A stretch of DNA of 64,000 bases from Archangium lansingense (GCF_026626635.1 NZ_JAPNKA010000001.1:9842501-9906500), one strand, 5' to 3'; positions 1 to 9,733 are shown, counted from the first letter of the stretch. Notes: a model not told the origin generated them from the sequence alone. Program-made: numbers and translations.

Positions 1-13
1 CACAGAGGATTCA

Positions 14-2041
14 ATGAGCGTCGAGTACAAGATCACGATCCGCACGAGCGACCGGCTCGGAGCGGGAACGGATGGTGAGATCAGCGTCGTCCTGATCGGC
101 ACGCACGGTGAGAGCGAGCAGCACAAGCTGGACAAGCGCTTCCACAACGACTTCGAGGCCGGGTCGGTGGACACCTTCGAGCTCGTGACCCAGGAGCTCG
201 GCGAGCTGCTCGCGCTCCGCTTCACCAATACCAAGGGCCTCACGGCCGACTGGCTCCTCGATTCCGCCGAGATCACCTCCGGGGAGAAGAGCTGGTACTT
301 CCCCCACTTCCGCTGGGTCCTGAGCAACTCGACGGCCGAGGTCCTCGTGGGCACGGCGCGGCTCCCGCAGCACGTGCAGCACGAACGGGAGATGCTCGCC
401 CGCCGCGCGCAGCTCGAGAACCGCCGGCAGATGTACCCCTGGCGCCCCGCCGAGGCGACCGCCGGCCTGCCCGGCACGCTCGACATCAGCGAGCAGCAGC
501 CGCTCCCGAAGGACGAGCTCTACCGGGGCCTGACGGAAGGAAGCTACACGGCCGTCATCGCCAAGACGATCACCACGCTCAAGCTGCACATGCCCGTGCT
601 GACCAACGCCTGGAATGGGCTGGTGGACACCCTCAACCTCTTCAAGCACTTGGAGATCCCCAAGCTCGCCCAGCGCTGGCAGGACGACTACGAGTTCGCG
701 CGCCAGGCCGTCCAGGGAGTCAACCCGGTCCACATCAAGCTCATCACCGCCCTGCCGGACGGGATGCCGCTCACGGACGGAGACGTCCGCGGACTCCTCT
801 CGCCGGGCAGCTCGCTGGCCCAGACGCTCGCGGCGAAGCGGGTCTTCCTGCTCGACTTCGAGATCCTCGAAGACATCCCGATGTTCCGGAAGGTCGACGA
901 GGAGGGCGTCGAGGAGCGGCGCTGGGCGCCCGCGGCCCGGGGCCTCCTGTACCTCGACGACACCCGCCAGCTCCGGCCGATTGCGATCCAGCTCGGCCGC
1001 GACCCCGCGCAGGCTCCGGTGTTCACCCCGAATGACTCCGAGTACGACTGGCTCGCCGCGAAGATCTACCTGCGCTGCAGCGAGGGCAACACCCACCAGA
1101 TGGTCACGCACGCGATCCGGACGCACTTCGTGGTGGAGCCGTTCGTCATGGCGACGATGCGCAACCTCCCGGATCCGCACCCCGTCTACAAGCTGCTGCG
1201 CCGCCACTTCCGGTACACCCTCGCCATCAACGATGGGGCGCGCAAGGGCCTGCTCGACAAGGGCGGCGTGTTCGACGATTTCATCGCCACCGGCGGCCCC
1301 GACCAGGGTCACATCAAGCTGGGCCAGAAGGGCTACCTCCGCTGGAAGCTGGCGGACAACAAGCCCCGACTGGACTTCGAGCGCCGCGGCGTCCTCGACC
1401 CGGCGATCCTTCCCTACTACCCCTACCGGGATGACGCGCTGCCGCTGTGGGATGCCATCGAGGAGTACGTCGGCGGCGTGCTCGGTCACTTCTACAAGTC
1501 CGACGCTGATCTCGTGGCTGACGCCGAGATGCAGGCGTGGTGGGCCGACCTCACCGAGCGGGGACTGCCCGCCGACAAGCTGCCCTGCACGCAACTGACG
1601 CGCGTCGCGGATCTCGTGGACATCCTCACCACCGTCATCTTCTCGGGCAGCGTCCAGCACGCCGCGGTGAACTACCTCCAGTACGAGCACTACGCCTTCG
1701 TGCCGAACGCGCCGCTGTGCATGCGCAGGGAGCCGCCCAGGAAGAAGGGAGTGCTCGGCCCTGACGACATCGTCGAGATGATCCCCACCAAATCCCAGAC
1801 GATGTGGCAGGTCGCCATCGGACGGGCGCTCGCCAGCTTCGGCGATGACGAGGAGTACCTGCTCCACGAGGGCGGGTGGCGCGAGGAGTACTTCAAGGAG
1901 CCCGGGCTGGCCGCGCTCCAGCAGCGGTTCCAGGAGAGGTTGCGCACCCAGCTCGACGCGGTGAAGGCCCGCAACGCGAAGAGCGAGGTGCCCTACACCG
2001 TCCTGCAACCCGACAGGATTCCCTGCGGAATCACTGTCTGA
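14..2041 (+). CDS. Lipoxygenase (PLAT + catalytic domain)
   Basis: A 675-residue non-haem iron dioxygenase that would add O2 to polyunsaturated fatty acids to give hydroperoxides. Residues 1 to about 95 look like a PLAT beta-sandwich (start MSVEYKITIRTSDRLG); the rest is the helical catalytic domain. All expected iron ligands are visible: His361 and His366 in HQMVTH, His549 and Asn553 in HAAVN, and the C-terminal carboxylate. The last residue is Val675 where most animal and plant enzymes have Ile; Val is known from fungal manganese lipoxygenase. The ATG is preceded by AGAGGA at a good distance. A P450 gene follows after 54 bases, probably in one operon. Lipoxygenases are rare in bacteria but known in myxobacteria. 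Regio- and stereospecificity cannot be read from the sequence. Confidence 0.93.
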   Translation: MSVEYKITIRTSDRLGAGTDGEISVVLIGTHGESEQHKLDKRFHNDFEAGSVDTFELVTQELGELLALRFTNTKGLTADWLLDSAEITSGEKSWYFPHFRWVLSNSTAEVLVGTARLPQHVQHEREMLARRAQLENRRQMYPWRPAEATAGLPGTLDISEQQPLPKDELYRGLTEGSYTAVIAKTITTLKLHMPVLTNAWNGLVDTLNLFKHLEIPKLAQRWQDDYEFARQAVQGVNPVHIKLITALPDGMPLTDGDVRGLLSPGSSLAQTLAAKRVFLLDFEILEDIPMFRKVDEEGVEERRWAPAARGLLYLDDTRQLRPIAIQLGRDPAQAPVFTPNDSEYDWLAAKIYLRCSEGNTHQMVTHAIRTHFVVEPFVMATMRNLPDPHPVYKLLRRHFRYTLAINDGARKGLLDKGGVFDDFIATGGPDQGHIKLGQKGYLRWKLADNKPRLDFERRGVLDPAILPYYPYRDDALPLWDAIEEYVGGVLGHFYKSDADLVADAEMQAWWADLTERGLPADKLPCTQLTRVADLVDILTTVIFSGSVQHAAVNYLQYEHYAFVPNAPLCMRREPPRKKGVLGPDDIVEMIPTKSQTMWQVAIGRALASFGDDEEYLLHEGGWREEYFKEPGLAALQQRFQERLRTQLDAVKARNAKSEVPYTVLQPDRIPCGITV

Positions 2042-2095
2042 TCCACCTGCTCATCCCGTGGCTGCGCCACACCGGAATTCCCGAGGAGCTCTCTC

Positions 2096-3469
2096 GTGCC
2101 GAACCTGTTGTCTCGAAGCGTGTTCAACCTGTTCTTTGGGGCCAGGCGCAAGGCGCTGGCGAGCCTCCCCGGGCCGCAACCGGGCATCCTCGGCACCGCC
2201 GGGGATTTCCTCGAGGGCCTCCCCGCCTGGGACGTCTGCGCGCGGTACGGACGCGAGTATGGGGGCGTCACCCTGATCTGGATGCTGGGCAATCCGGCGT
2301 TGGTGCTCAACGACCCCGACCTCATCGAGCAGGTGCTCGTCTCGCGCCGGATGGAGTTCGAGAAGGGCTCGGTCAGTGAGGAGATCAAGCCCTCCACGAC
2401 GCACCACGCGCTCTTCATCGCGAAGCAGAGCGAGGACTGGGCCGCCAAGCGCCGGGCAGATCCCTTCGAGCAGCCGTGGTTCGGGGACTGGCTGGCCGCC
2501 CAGGTGGGCCCGATGCAGGCGGCGGTCGCCCGGTCCGTGGAGTCCCTCGACGGCGCGCCCATCGAGCTCACTCCCGTGCTGCGCCGGATGACGTTCGACG
2601 CCTTCGCGGTCGCCTCGGTTGGCGAGACGCTCCCGGATTCCGTGTTCGAAGACTGGATGCTGCTCGCGAAGGGCGCTGACAATCGAATCCAGGCGAAGCT
2701 GCCCTTGAGGTTCGTCTCGCCGCCCAAGGGCTTCGAGGCCGCCCGGGAGCGCTTCTACGGGCACTTCGCCGAGCGGGTCCGCAAGGCGCGACAGGCCCCC
2801 AACCCGGACGCGGCCGACCTGCTGTCGAGGACGCTGCGCGAGGTGCCCGGCATCAACGACGAGGTGCTCGCGCACGTCCTCGGACATGTCTTTTTCGGCG
2901 GCGTCTTCTCGTCGAGCACCACCCTGGTCGGCGCGTACCACCAGCTCCAGAAGCACCCCGAGGCCGAGCAGCGTCTCGCGGCCGAGGCCGCCGAGCTGGC
3001 CCGGGAGAAGCTGACCTTCGAGCGGCTGCGCAACGCGCACTGGATCGAGGCCGTCGCGTACGAGTCGCTGCGGATCCTTCCCGCGGTCCGCATCTTCACG
3101 CGCACGCCGACCAACGACGTGAAGCTCGCCGGCGTCACCCTGCCCGCGGGCACGACGCTCATGATCTCGAACCAGCACCTGCATCGGGATCCCAGCCACT
3201 GGACCCACCCGGATACCTTCGATCCCTCCCGATGGCTGGACGGCGGAGTGGCGCGCGACCCGCTCGGCAGCGGTCACTTCTTCCCGTTCGGACGGGGCCC
3301 GCGCGAGTGCGTGGGAGCCGCGTTCTCCATGGTGTTCCTGCAGACGGCGCTCGCGACGATCGCCGCTCGCACGAAGGTCCACGTCGACTCGACGGAACCC
3401 TTCGAGGAAGGGTTCTTCTTCGGCGTGGTCCTCCCGAAGGGCGTCACCGGGCGGTTCGTCTCACGCTGA
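2096..3469 (+). CDS. Cytochrome P450, atypical I-helix
   Basis: A 457-residue haem-thiolate enzyme. The haem loop FGRGPRECVG places the axial thiolate at Cys405, and the K-helix ExxR is Glu323/Arg326. The I-helix, where most P450s have AGxDTT or AGxETT, reads GGVFSS: the acid is Phe and the Thr is Ser. Ordinary oxygen activation needs that pair, so this enzyme may act on an already oxygenated substrate, as plant CYP74 enzymes act on lipoxygenase products. That is inference; the CYP74 haem-loop insertion is absent. The start is GTG, backed by GAGGAG a few bases upstream. The gene lies 54 bases behind the lipoxygenase. A perfect stem-loop follows the stop. P450 membership is secure; substrate is unknown. 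Confidence 0.92.
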   Translation: MPNLLSRSVFNLFFGARRKALASLPGPQPGILGTAGDFLEGLPAWDVCARYGREYGGVTLIWMLGNPALVLNDPDLIEQVLVSRRMEFEKGSVSEEIKPSTTHHALFIAKQSEDWAAKRRADPFEQPWFGDWLAAQVGPMQAAVARSVESLDGAPIELTPVLRRMTFDAFAVASVGETLPDSVFEDWMLLAKGADNRIQAKLPLRFVSPPKGFEAARERFYGHFAERVRKARQAPNPDAADLLSRTLREVPGINDEVLAHVLGHVFFGGVFSSSTTLVGAYHQLQKHPEAEQRLAAEAAELAREKLTFERLRNAHWIEAVAYESLRILPAVRIFTRTPTNDVKLAGVTLPAGTTLMISNQHLHRDPSHWTHPDTFDPSRWLDGGVARDPLGSGHFFPFGRGPRECVGAAFSMVFLQTALATIAARTKVHVDSTEPFEEGFFFGVVLPKGVTGRFVSR

Positions 3470-3498
3470 GCGCAACCGGAAACACGCCCGGGTGAAGA

Positions 3499-3523
3499 GC
3501 CCCCACCCTGAAGTGGTGGGGGC
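3499..3523. terminator. Convergent stem-loop terminator
   Basis: Perfect 9-bp stem (GCCCCCACC pairing with GGTGGGGGC) with a 7-base loop. It lies between the P450 stop and the stop of the converging Rhs gene, so it could end transcription from both sides. There is no clear U-run. Confidence 0.6.
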
Positions 3524-3545
3524 CCTCCGGGATACGGCTCCCCTC

Positions 3546-6500
3546 TCAGAACAGACGAGGGAAGATGGCGGAGACAGAGTTGCCGCCAGTGCCGGCAATG
3601 CCTTCCACCTGGCCGGCGATGGGCAACGTCTTCGACATGCCGAAGAAGTTGTGGCCCAGGTACAGGTACCCGGGGCCCACCCCGAAGCCATCCTTTCCAG
3701 CCAGGAAGCCCGCCGCGTCATGCAGCACGCCGTGGGCCTTCACTCCCGGAATCCACCCGGTGGTGACTTCCAACGCCTGCGTCATCCACCCGTCTCCCGG
3801 CCCCACCAGTCCTCCGCTCGGGTTGAGCGCAATGGCCTCTCCCGCGGAGAGAGCACCCTGCGTCATGCGCTCCATCGCCTCTCCGTACTGCCTCTGCCAC
3901 GGCTTCCAGGCGCTCGGGTTGTCCCTCAGCGCTCGGTTCGCATCCGTCAGGCCGTCCAGCTTCCCCTGCTTCTGCGCCAGGATTGTCGCCCTGTCCTGCT
4001 CCGTCAGCCTCTCCCTCATCTGGTCCGCCCCCGTCCGGATGTTCTCGTCCATGTGTTTGAACTCATGGAAGAGACTCTGCGCCGTGTAGGCCAGACCAAT
4101 GGCTTGCTTGAGCTGCGGGTCCAACGGACTGACGGGTGAGGTGAGCGCGGATACCGAGCCTCCTACCCACGCCGCCTGTGCTGTGAACTTGTCGGCGAGG
4201 AATCCCGCTCCAAACACATACGCAGACGAGGCCCCCAGCAGCACTCCGCCAATGCTCATCAACATCGGGTCCTTGAGCACGTAGCCGGCGGTGACCGTAG
4301 CCGCTCCCACCACGGAGATGACGAAGGCGGCTCCGGTGAAGCTGGTGGCCACTCCCACGCTCACAGCCGTGGCAATCGCCGCCACCACCGGCACGTGTCC
4401 CGTCGGGTCCGTGTTGGAGATGGGGTTGTTGTACACGTACGCGTAACGGTTGAGCGCCTGCGGGTTCCCCGAGGACGGCACCAGCGCGTCCGGCGAGATG
4501 AAGCGACCCAACTGCGGGTCGTAGTAGCGGGCATTCATGTACACGAGGCCCGTCTCGTCCGATTCGTGTCCGCCGTAGCCCCGGCTGTTGGCCACCGAGG
4601 AGTTGGAGGCCAGCGTCGCGCCAAACGCCGAGTAGTCGTAGCTGGCCACCTTCTGCCCGGCCTGGTTGGTGAGGGCACGCACCGAGCCCAGGTGGTCCTG
4701 GTGGTACCAAGTGGGGCCGGTTGCGTCGCGCTTGGCCACCAGCAACGGGCCCGCATAGTAGTGTTTGGTGAGTCCCTTCGACCCCAACTCCACCAGCGCT
4801 CCGAAGTAGCGCGTCACGCCCGAGGGGCCACTCTTCACCACTCGCTGTCCCGTGGCGTCATAGGCGAAGGCGGTGGTGCCACTGGCTGTGGTGACACTCG
4901 CCAACCGGTTGTCCGCGTCCCACGTCAGCGTCCTCCCTCCTCCGGACACCAGGTGCCCGTTGGCGTCGTACGTGTACGTGTTTCCTCCCGCCACCGTCGC
5001 CGCGTGCCGGTGCGTCCCATCCGCGTACTGGTAGTTCCCCACCTGCGAGTTCCAGGTGATGTTGCCCAGCGCGTCGTAGCTGAAGGCCTGTGACTGGTTG
5101 CCCGTCACGCTCGTAAGGCGGTTGAGGGCGTCATACCCATAACCCAGGTTGGACAACGAGTTGGTGGCCGAGGACATGCTCGTCACCCGTCCTCCCGCGT
5201 CGTAGCCATAACCGGCCTGGTACAGCGTGCCGGAGGGGCCCGTCACCGACGCCTCCGTCATCCACTGCCTCGCGTCCGCGTACGTGAAGCGCGCCGTGGT
5301 GCCGTTGGCGTAGGCGGCTGACAACAACTGGCCACGTCCGTTGTACGTGAAGCCGTTGACATAGCCACTCACGCTGCCGAGCCGGCCCGCCGTGTCATAG
5401 CCATACGTCACCGCCTCCCCGTCCGGGTACGTCACCCGGGCCAAGCGGCCTGCCACGTCGTAGCTCTGACTGCTGGTGTAGCAAACACCCGTCACGCACT
5501 TCGTCAGCGACGTCACTCGCCCAGCGCTGTCGTAGTTGCGCGACTCACTGCCCGACGGCTCCACCACGCTCGTCAGCGTCCCCTTCCCTGCCCCGTGTCC
5601 CGCCTCGTCGTACGTCCACCGCACCTGCTTCCCATCCGCCAGCGTCTTGGTGAGCCGCCGCCCCAGCACGTCATACGTGAAGCTGCTCACCTGCCCCTTG
5701 GCATCCCGGTACGTGAGGATGTGGCCCGCGTCGTCATACGTGTAGCTGCTGCACCCTGTGTCCGGGTCACACCCCGCCAGCTTTCGTCCCAGCGAGTCCC
5801 AGCTCACCGTCGTGGCATTGCCCGCAGCGTCCGTCACCCTCACCAGGTTGCCCAGCAAGTCGTACTTGTACGTCGTGTATTGGTACGTGCTCCCGTTCTT
5901 CTCTCGCACCTGTGTCGTCTGCCCGTAGGCATCCGTCCACACCACCTTCTCCCGGTTCAGCTCGTCGTAGCTGGTGACGTACCCATTGCCATACACCCTC
6001 TGGCCCAGGGTCCCGTCCGGGTTGGTAATGGTTCGCAGCCGCCCCAGTCCGTCGAATGAGAACACCTGGTAGCGCGGCGTCTCTCCCGGGCCGTACTGCG
6101 CTGACTTCTTCCACACCCTCGTGGAGCCGTCGCTGTAGAGCGTCTCCTGGGCGTAGCCCCCCTCCTTCACCGTCCTGTACTGTCTCCCCAGCCCGTCCTC
6201 GTACACCTCCATCCACAGCCCGTCCCCCGTCCCGTCCGACACCGTGCGCCGAATCCTCTGCGCTCCGGGGTTTCCCCAGTCCAGGTACGCGAACGCCTCC
6301 GTGCTCCCGTCCGGCAGCTGCGTCTTTACCGGCCTCCCCAGCGCATCGTGCGTGTACGTGGTGACGTTGCCGTTGATGTCCGTCTGCGACTTCACCAGTC
6401 CCTGTGCCGCATCCCACGTCTTCGTCGAGCACTGGCCCAACGCGTTGCACCGCCTCGCCTCCTGCACGTGGTACGTGGCGTCGTACTCCATCGTCCGGGT

Positions 6501-7135
6501 GTAGCCACGCTCGTCCGTCTCCGACGTCAGGTTTCCCCACGCGTCGTACCCGAAGCTCCGGTTGACATACCCTCCCGTCTGGTTGTTCCACGCCCTCTGC
6601 CTCGTCAGCCTCCCCTTCGTCGGCGCCGCCGCGTACGTCCCGTTTCCGTCGTACTCGCTCAGCGTCTGCTTCAGCAGCGTCCCTCCCGTCCCAATCCCCG
6701 CGTAGATGTTTTCATACGCATGCAGCCCCACCACGTACGCTCCCGTGTTGGGATAGAGCCCTCTCAATGAGGTCCGCTCGTCTCCCGCGACGTCGTAGTC
6801 CCCGTGCTCGTACGTCAGGTAGCCGTTGCCGTACTGGTCATACCCAATCTGCAGCAGCGTCCTGCGGCACGACGCCGACAGGTTGCACTCATACTCCCAC
6901 CGCTCCGTCATCAATGACGTGAAGGGCGCCGATGCGCTCTCCGAATACCCAAACGTGGAGTACTTGAAGAGTCCTCCCGAAGCGCTCCGGTAGTAGGTGA
7001 CCTCCGGCTTGCTGATGCACCCCACGTGCTGGTGGTAGTACGTCTCCGTGTAGTTTCCCGCCGCGTCCAGCACCGACGTCACCTTGCGGAACCCCAGGAA
7101 TCTCCTCTCGCTGCTCGACCACAGCCCTCCCTGGT
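3546..7135 (-). repeat. 3.6-kb direct repeat, copy A
   Basis: Almost base-for-base equal to 15609-19205, and over most of its length to 9734-13325. It encodes the YD-repeat shell and tail. Similarity falls off abruptly at about 7135, just after the YQGGLWSSSERRFLGFRK coding segment. Boundaries are judged by eye. Confidence 0.88.
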
Positions 7136-9650
7136 ACTGGTAGCGCGTCTGAGAGCAGTTGCCCCGCCCGTCGCAGTTATTCAGAGACGAGACCGTCTGC
7201 AGCACCGCTCCCACGGGCAGGTATGTGTTGGACCAGGCCGAGGACGGGGTGTACGCCACCGTCGTTGTCCCTCCCAAGCCGTTGGCCATCGAGATCAAGA
7301 GGTTGCGCCCGGCCGTGTACCGCACGGCCTCCTTGTGTCCCTGACAGCCAGCGCCAAACCAGCTCGCGCACTCCCAGAGTTGCCACAGCAGATCCTCGCC
7401 GCCGTCACCGTCCAGGTCCACGAGCTCGAGCCCTGCCGAGCCCTTTCCCTCACCATCCCACTGGGCGAAGTAGCCACCGGTCCCAGGCGCCACGCCCGCC
7501 GCCCAGCCATTCCCCGTCGACAGCCACGTCTCGCGGTGCGCCTGGCAGCCCTCGCCATACCAGCCGTTGCACTCCCACAGCGACCACACCAGGTCCGACC
7601 TGCCGTCACCATTGACGTCCGAGAGCCGCAGGCCTCCATCCCCCTTGCCCGCCCCATCGCTCATCACGAAATAGCCACCACCCGCCGGGGCCGGGCCCAC
7701 CGCCCAACCATTGCCCGTCGACAGCCACGTCTCGCGGTGTCCCTGGCAACCCTCGCCGTACCAGCCGTTGCACTCCCACAGCGACCACACCAGGTCCGTC
7801 TTCCCGTCTCCGTTGGTGTCCGCGAGCCGCAGGCCTCCGTCCATCATTCCCGCCCCGTCGTTCATCGCGAAGTAGCCACCGCCCGCCGGAGCCGCGCCCG
7901 CCACCCAGCCGCTGCCCGTCGACAGCCACGTCTCGCGGTGCGCCTGGCAGCCTGCGCCGTACCAACCAACGCACTCCCATAGCGACCACAGCAGGTCCGC
8001 CTTCCCATCTCCGTTGATGTCCGCGAGCCTCAGGCCTCCATCCATCCGGCCCGCCCCATCATTCATCGCGAAGTAGCCGCCGCCCGGCGGCGCCGCGCCC
8101 GCCACCCAGCCGTTGCCCGTCGACAGCCACGTCTCGCGGTGTCCCTGGCAGCCAGCGCCATACCAGCCATTGCACTCCCACAGCGACCACACCAGATCCG
8201 ACTTGCCGTCGCCGTTGACGTCCGCGAGTTGCAGCCCCCCATCACCCTGGCTGGCACTGTCGTTCAGCGCGAAGTAGCCACCACCCGGCGGCGCCGCACC
8301 CGCCACCCAGCCGCTGCCCGTCGACAGCCACGTCTCGCGGTGCGCCTGACAGCCCTCGCCGTACCAACCGGTGCACTCCCACAGTGACCACAGCAGGTCC
8401 GACTTGCCGTCTCCGTTGACATCCGCCACCCGGAGCCCGCCATCCACGAGGGACGAGCCATCGTTGAGCGCGAAGTAGCCACCGGTGGGGGGCAGCGCGC
8501 CGGCCACCCAGCCCGTCACCTTGTTGAGCCACAGCTCTCGGTGGGCCTCGCATCCGCTGCCGAACCACCCCTTGCACTCCCACATCATCCACAGGGCGTC
8601 CTGGCGACCATCGCCGTCGAAATCGCCGTACCGCACGCCTCCGTCGCTCGGACCACCCGACGGCCATCCCGCCGAGGCCCCATCCCACAGGCGAGACCAC
8701 ATTCCGGAGGGAGGAAGCGCCGCCGAAGCAAGCCCGAGCCCGGCGGAGTCATAGGAGAAGGAAGAGGCCGGCCACGCGCTACCGCCCGTCACCGTACCGG
8801 TGCCATCGAGCGTCGCGTCACGGCCAAACTGCTGCACGTTCGCCAGCAGCGACAACCCAGTGGACGCGTTGGCCGTGTACGAGAGCTTGTAGGCTCGCAC
8901 GCGGCTGCCGCCCGTCACCACGTCCACCGACTTGAGCCGATAGCGCGTGGTGCCCAGCGTGCTGGAGCCATTGGCGAAGGTGGAGACATCCGGCCGCGCC
9001 TCGCGGTACAGGCGCACCACCGTGCCGTTGTAGCTGACACTGTCCGGGTAGCAGTCCAGGGCCGGGCTGCCGTCGCACCACCAGCCATAGCTGGCGGTGT
9101 TGCCGGACGTGTCCGTCACGCTGCTCATGCCCCAGCGGTAGGTGCCGTGCGAGGTCTGGAAGAGCGGCGCATAGCTTCTGCGCGTTCCATCCTTGTTCCA
9201 CGCCGTCCAGGTGTTGGCCGCGGCGTCGTATTTGATTCGCTGGTAGCTCTCGATACGGGTGGCGTGCGTGCCTCCCGTGGTGCAGCTCGGGCTCGGACTG
9301 CCCGCCGTGCATGCCACCAGCTCCTGCCCGTCCAGCACGAACAGGTCCGCTCCGTCATAGCGCGGCGTGCCCTTGCCGGGGCTGGCCCGGACGATGGTGG
9401 AGAAGCCCTCCAGACTCCAACCCGCTCCCGCGACACCGCTGCCGCCCGTCGAGCTGTAGGTGAGCCTCAGCGAGGGCTCCAGTCCATGGAAGGCCGGGAC
9501 GGCGATCGGCTCCGAGGTGGAGAACGCCCCGTAATACGTGTCCACAGACTGGGTCTGGTTCGAGGGCGCCTCTGCCAGCGCGGACCCGCCCACCAGCCCG
9601 GATAGGAATAGGAAGGCCCACGACGTGGGGCCGGAATATCGATTGCTCAT
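3546..9650 (-). CDS. YD-repeat/Rhs protein, copy A (67-residue blades)
   Basis: A 2,034-residue exported Rhs-family protein. I start it at the ATG at 9650 (MSNRYSGP, preceded by GGAGAA), not at the longer open frame that reads back into copy B. Order: Sec signal (1 to ~26, cleavage after ALA); SpvB-like segment (~30-320); seven 67-residue FG-GAP/VCBS repeats, each with an Asp-rich NGDGKSD-type Ca loop and a WECxGW motif (~330-800); YD-repeat shell (~840-1750) ending in the Rhs hallmark RYYDPQLGRFISPD and NNPISNTDPTGH; then a ~285-residue tail with two hydrophobic segments and an HGVLHD motif near 1972. The tail nearly equals that of copy C. The layout recalls fused Tc-toxin B and C subunits. 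No immunity-sized gene follows. Function is inferred only. Confidence 0.9.
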   Translation of the reverse strand: MSNRYSGPTSWAFLFLSGLVGGSALAEAPSNQTQSVDTYYGAFSTSEPIAVPAFHGLEPSLRLTYSSTGGSGVAGAGWSLEGFSTIVRASPGKGTPRYDGADLFVLDGQELVACTAGSPSPSCTTGGTHATRIESYQRIKYDAAANTWTAWNKDGTRRSYAPLFQTSHGTYRWGMSSVTDTSGNTASYGWWCDGSPALDCYPDSVSYNGTVVRLYREARPDVSTFANGSSTLGTTRYRLKSVDVVTGGSRVRAYKLSYTANASTGLSLLANVQQFGRDATLDGTGTVTGGSAWPASSFSYDSAGLGLASAALPPSGMWSRLWDGASAGWPSGGPSDGGVRYGDFDGDGRQDALWMMWECKGWFGSGCEAHRELWLNKVTGWVAGALPPTGGYFALNDGSSLVDGGLRVADVNGDGKSDLLWSLWECTGWYGEGCQAHRETWLSTGSGWVAGAAPPGGGYFALNDSASQGDGGLQLADVNGDGKSDLVWSLWECNGWYGAGCQGHRETWLSTGNGWVAGAAPPGGGYFAMNDGAGRMDGGLRLADINGDGKADLLWSLWECVGWYGAGCQAHRETWLSTGSGWVAGAAPAGGGYFAMNDGAGMMDGGLRLADTNGDGKTDLVWSLWECNGWYGEGCQGHRETWLSTGNGWAVGPAPAGGGYFVMSDGAGKGDGGLRLSDVNGDGRSDLVWSLWECNGWYGEGCQAHRETWLSTGNGWAAGVAPGTGGYFAQWDGEGKGSAGLELVDLDGDGGEDLLWQLWECASWFGAGCQGHKEAVRYTAGRNLLISMANGLGGTTTVAYTPSSAWSNTYLPVGAVLQTVSSLNNCDGRGNCSQTRYQYQGGLWSSSERRFLGFRKVTSVLDAAGNYTETYYHQHVGCISKPEVTYYRSASGGLFKYSTFGYSESASAPFTSLMTERWEYECNLSASCRRTLLQIGYDQYGNGYLTYEHGDYDVAGDERTSLRGLYPNTGAYVVGLHAYENIYAGIGTGGTLLKQTLSEYDGNGTYAAAPTKGRLTRQRAWNNQTGGYVNRSFGYDAWGNLTSETDERGYTRTMEYDATYHVQEARRCNALGQCSTKTWDAAQGLVKSQTDINGNVTTYTHDALGRPVKTQLPDGSTEAFAYLDWGNPGAQRIRRTVSDGTGDGLWMEVYEDGLGRQYRTVKEGGYAQETLYSDGSTRVWKKSAQYGPGETPRYQVFSFDGLGRLRTITNPDGTLGQRVYGNGYVTSYDELNREKVVWTDAYGQTTQVREKNGSTYQYTTYKYDLLGNLVRVTDAAGNATTVSWDSLGRKLAGCDPDTGCSSYTYDDAGHILTYRDAKGQVSSFTYDVLGRRLTKTLADGKQVRWTYDEAGHGAGKGTLTSVVEPSGSESRNYDSAGRVTSLTKCVTGVCYTSSQSYDVAGRLARVTYPDGEAVTYGYDTAGRLGSVSGYVNGFTYNGRGQLLSAAYANGTTARFTYADARQWMTEASVTGPSGTLYQAGYGYDAGGRVTSMSSATNSLSNLGYGYDALNRLTSVTGNQSQAFSYDALGNITWNSQVGNYQYADGTHRHAATVAGGNTYTYDANGHLVSGGGRTLTWDADNRLASVTTASGTTAFAYDATGQRVVKSGPSGVTRYFGALVELGSKGLTKHYYAGPLLVAKRDATGPTWYHQDHLGSVRALTNQAGQKVASYDYSAFGATLASNSSVANSRGYGGHESDETGLVYMNARYYDPQLGRFISPDALVPSSGNPQALNRYAYVYNNPISNTDPTGHVPVVAAIATAVSVGVATSFTGAAFVISVVGAATVTAGYVLKDPMLMSIGGVLLGASSAYVFGAGFLADKFTAQAAWVGGSVSALTSPVSPLDPQLKQAIGLAYTAQSLFHEFKHMDENIRTGADQMRERLTEQDRATILAQKQGKLDGLTDANRALRDNPSAWKPWQRQYGEAMERMTQGALSAGEAIALNPSGGLVGPGDGWMTQALEVTTGWIPGVKAHGVLHDAAGFLAGKDGFGVGPGYLYLGHNFFGMSKTLPIAGQVEGIAGTGGNSVSAIFPRLF
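7300..8690 (-). repeat. Seven 201-bp tandem repeats (propeller A)
   Basis: In-frame direct repeats with a 201-base period (for example the CCGTTGA-CGTCCGCGAG element at about 8011 and again at 8212). They encode seven 67-residue units. The first and last units are the most diverged. Confidence 0.85.
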
Positions 9651-9694
9651 GAATTCTCCAGCTACGGATGCCGCTGGTTTCAAAACAAGTGAGC

Positions 9695-9713
9695 CCCTCT
9701 CGCGGCGAGAGGG
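9695..9713 (-). terminator. Intercistronic hairpin between Rhs copies B and A
   Basis: CCCTCTCGC and GCGAGAGGG form a stem (practically seven pairs with a GCGGC loop) about 20 bases past the stop of copy B and 45 bases before the start of copy A. The equivalent place between copies C and B also folds. It may attenuate or stabilise the mRNA. Confidence 0.45.
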
Positions 9714-9733
9714 ACCCACCCCCTGACAGCTAC

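Noticed and set aside
11..2008. 665-residue minus-strand open frame opposite the lipoxygenase
   Set aside because: Shadow: wobble GC bias keeps the antisense frame open; the protein is low-complexity Arg/Val/Leu with no motifs, while the plus frame has all lipoxygenase ligands.
7300..8690. CRISPR-like regular direct repeats
   Set aside because: The 201-bp period is in frame and codes for propeller blades; there are no unique short spacers.
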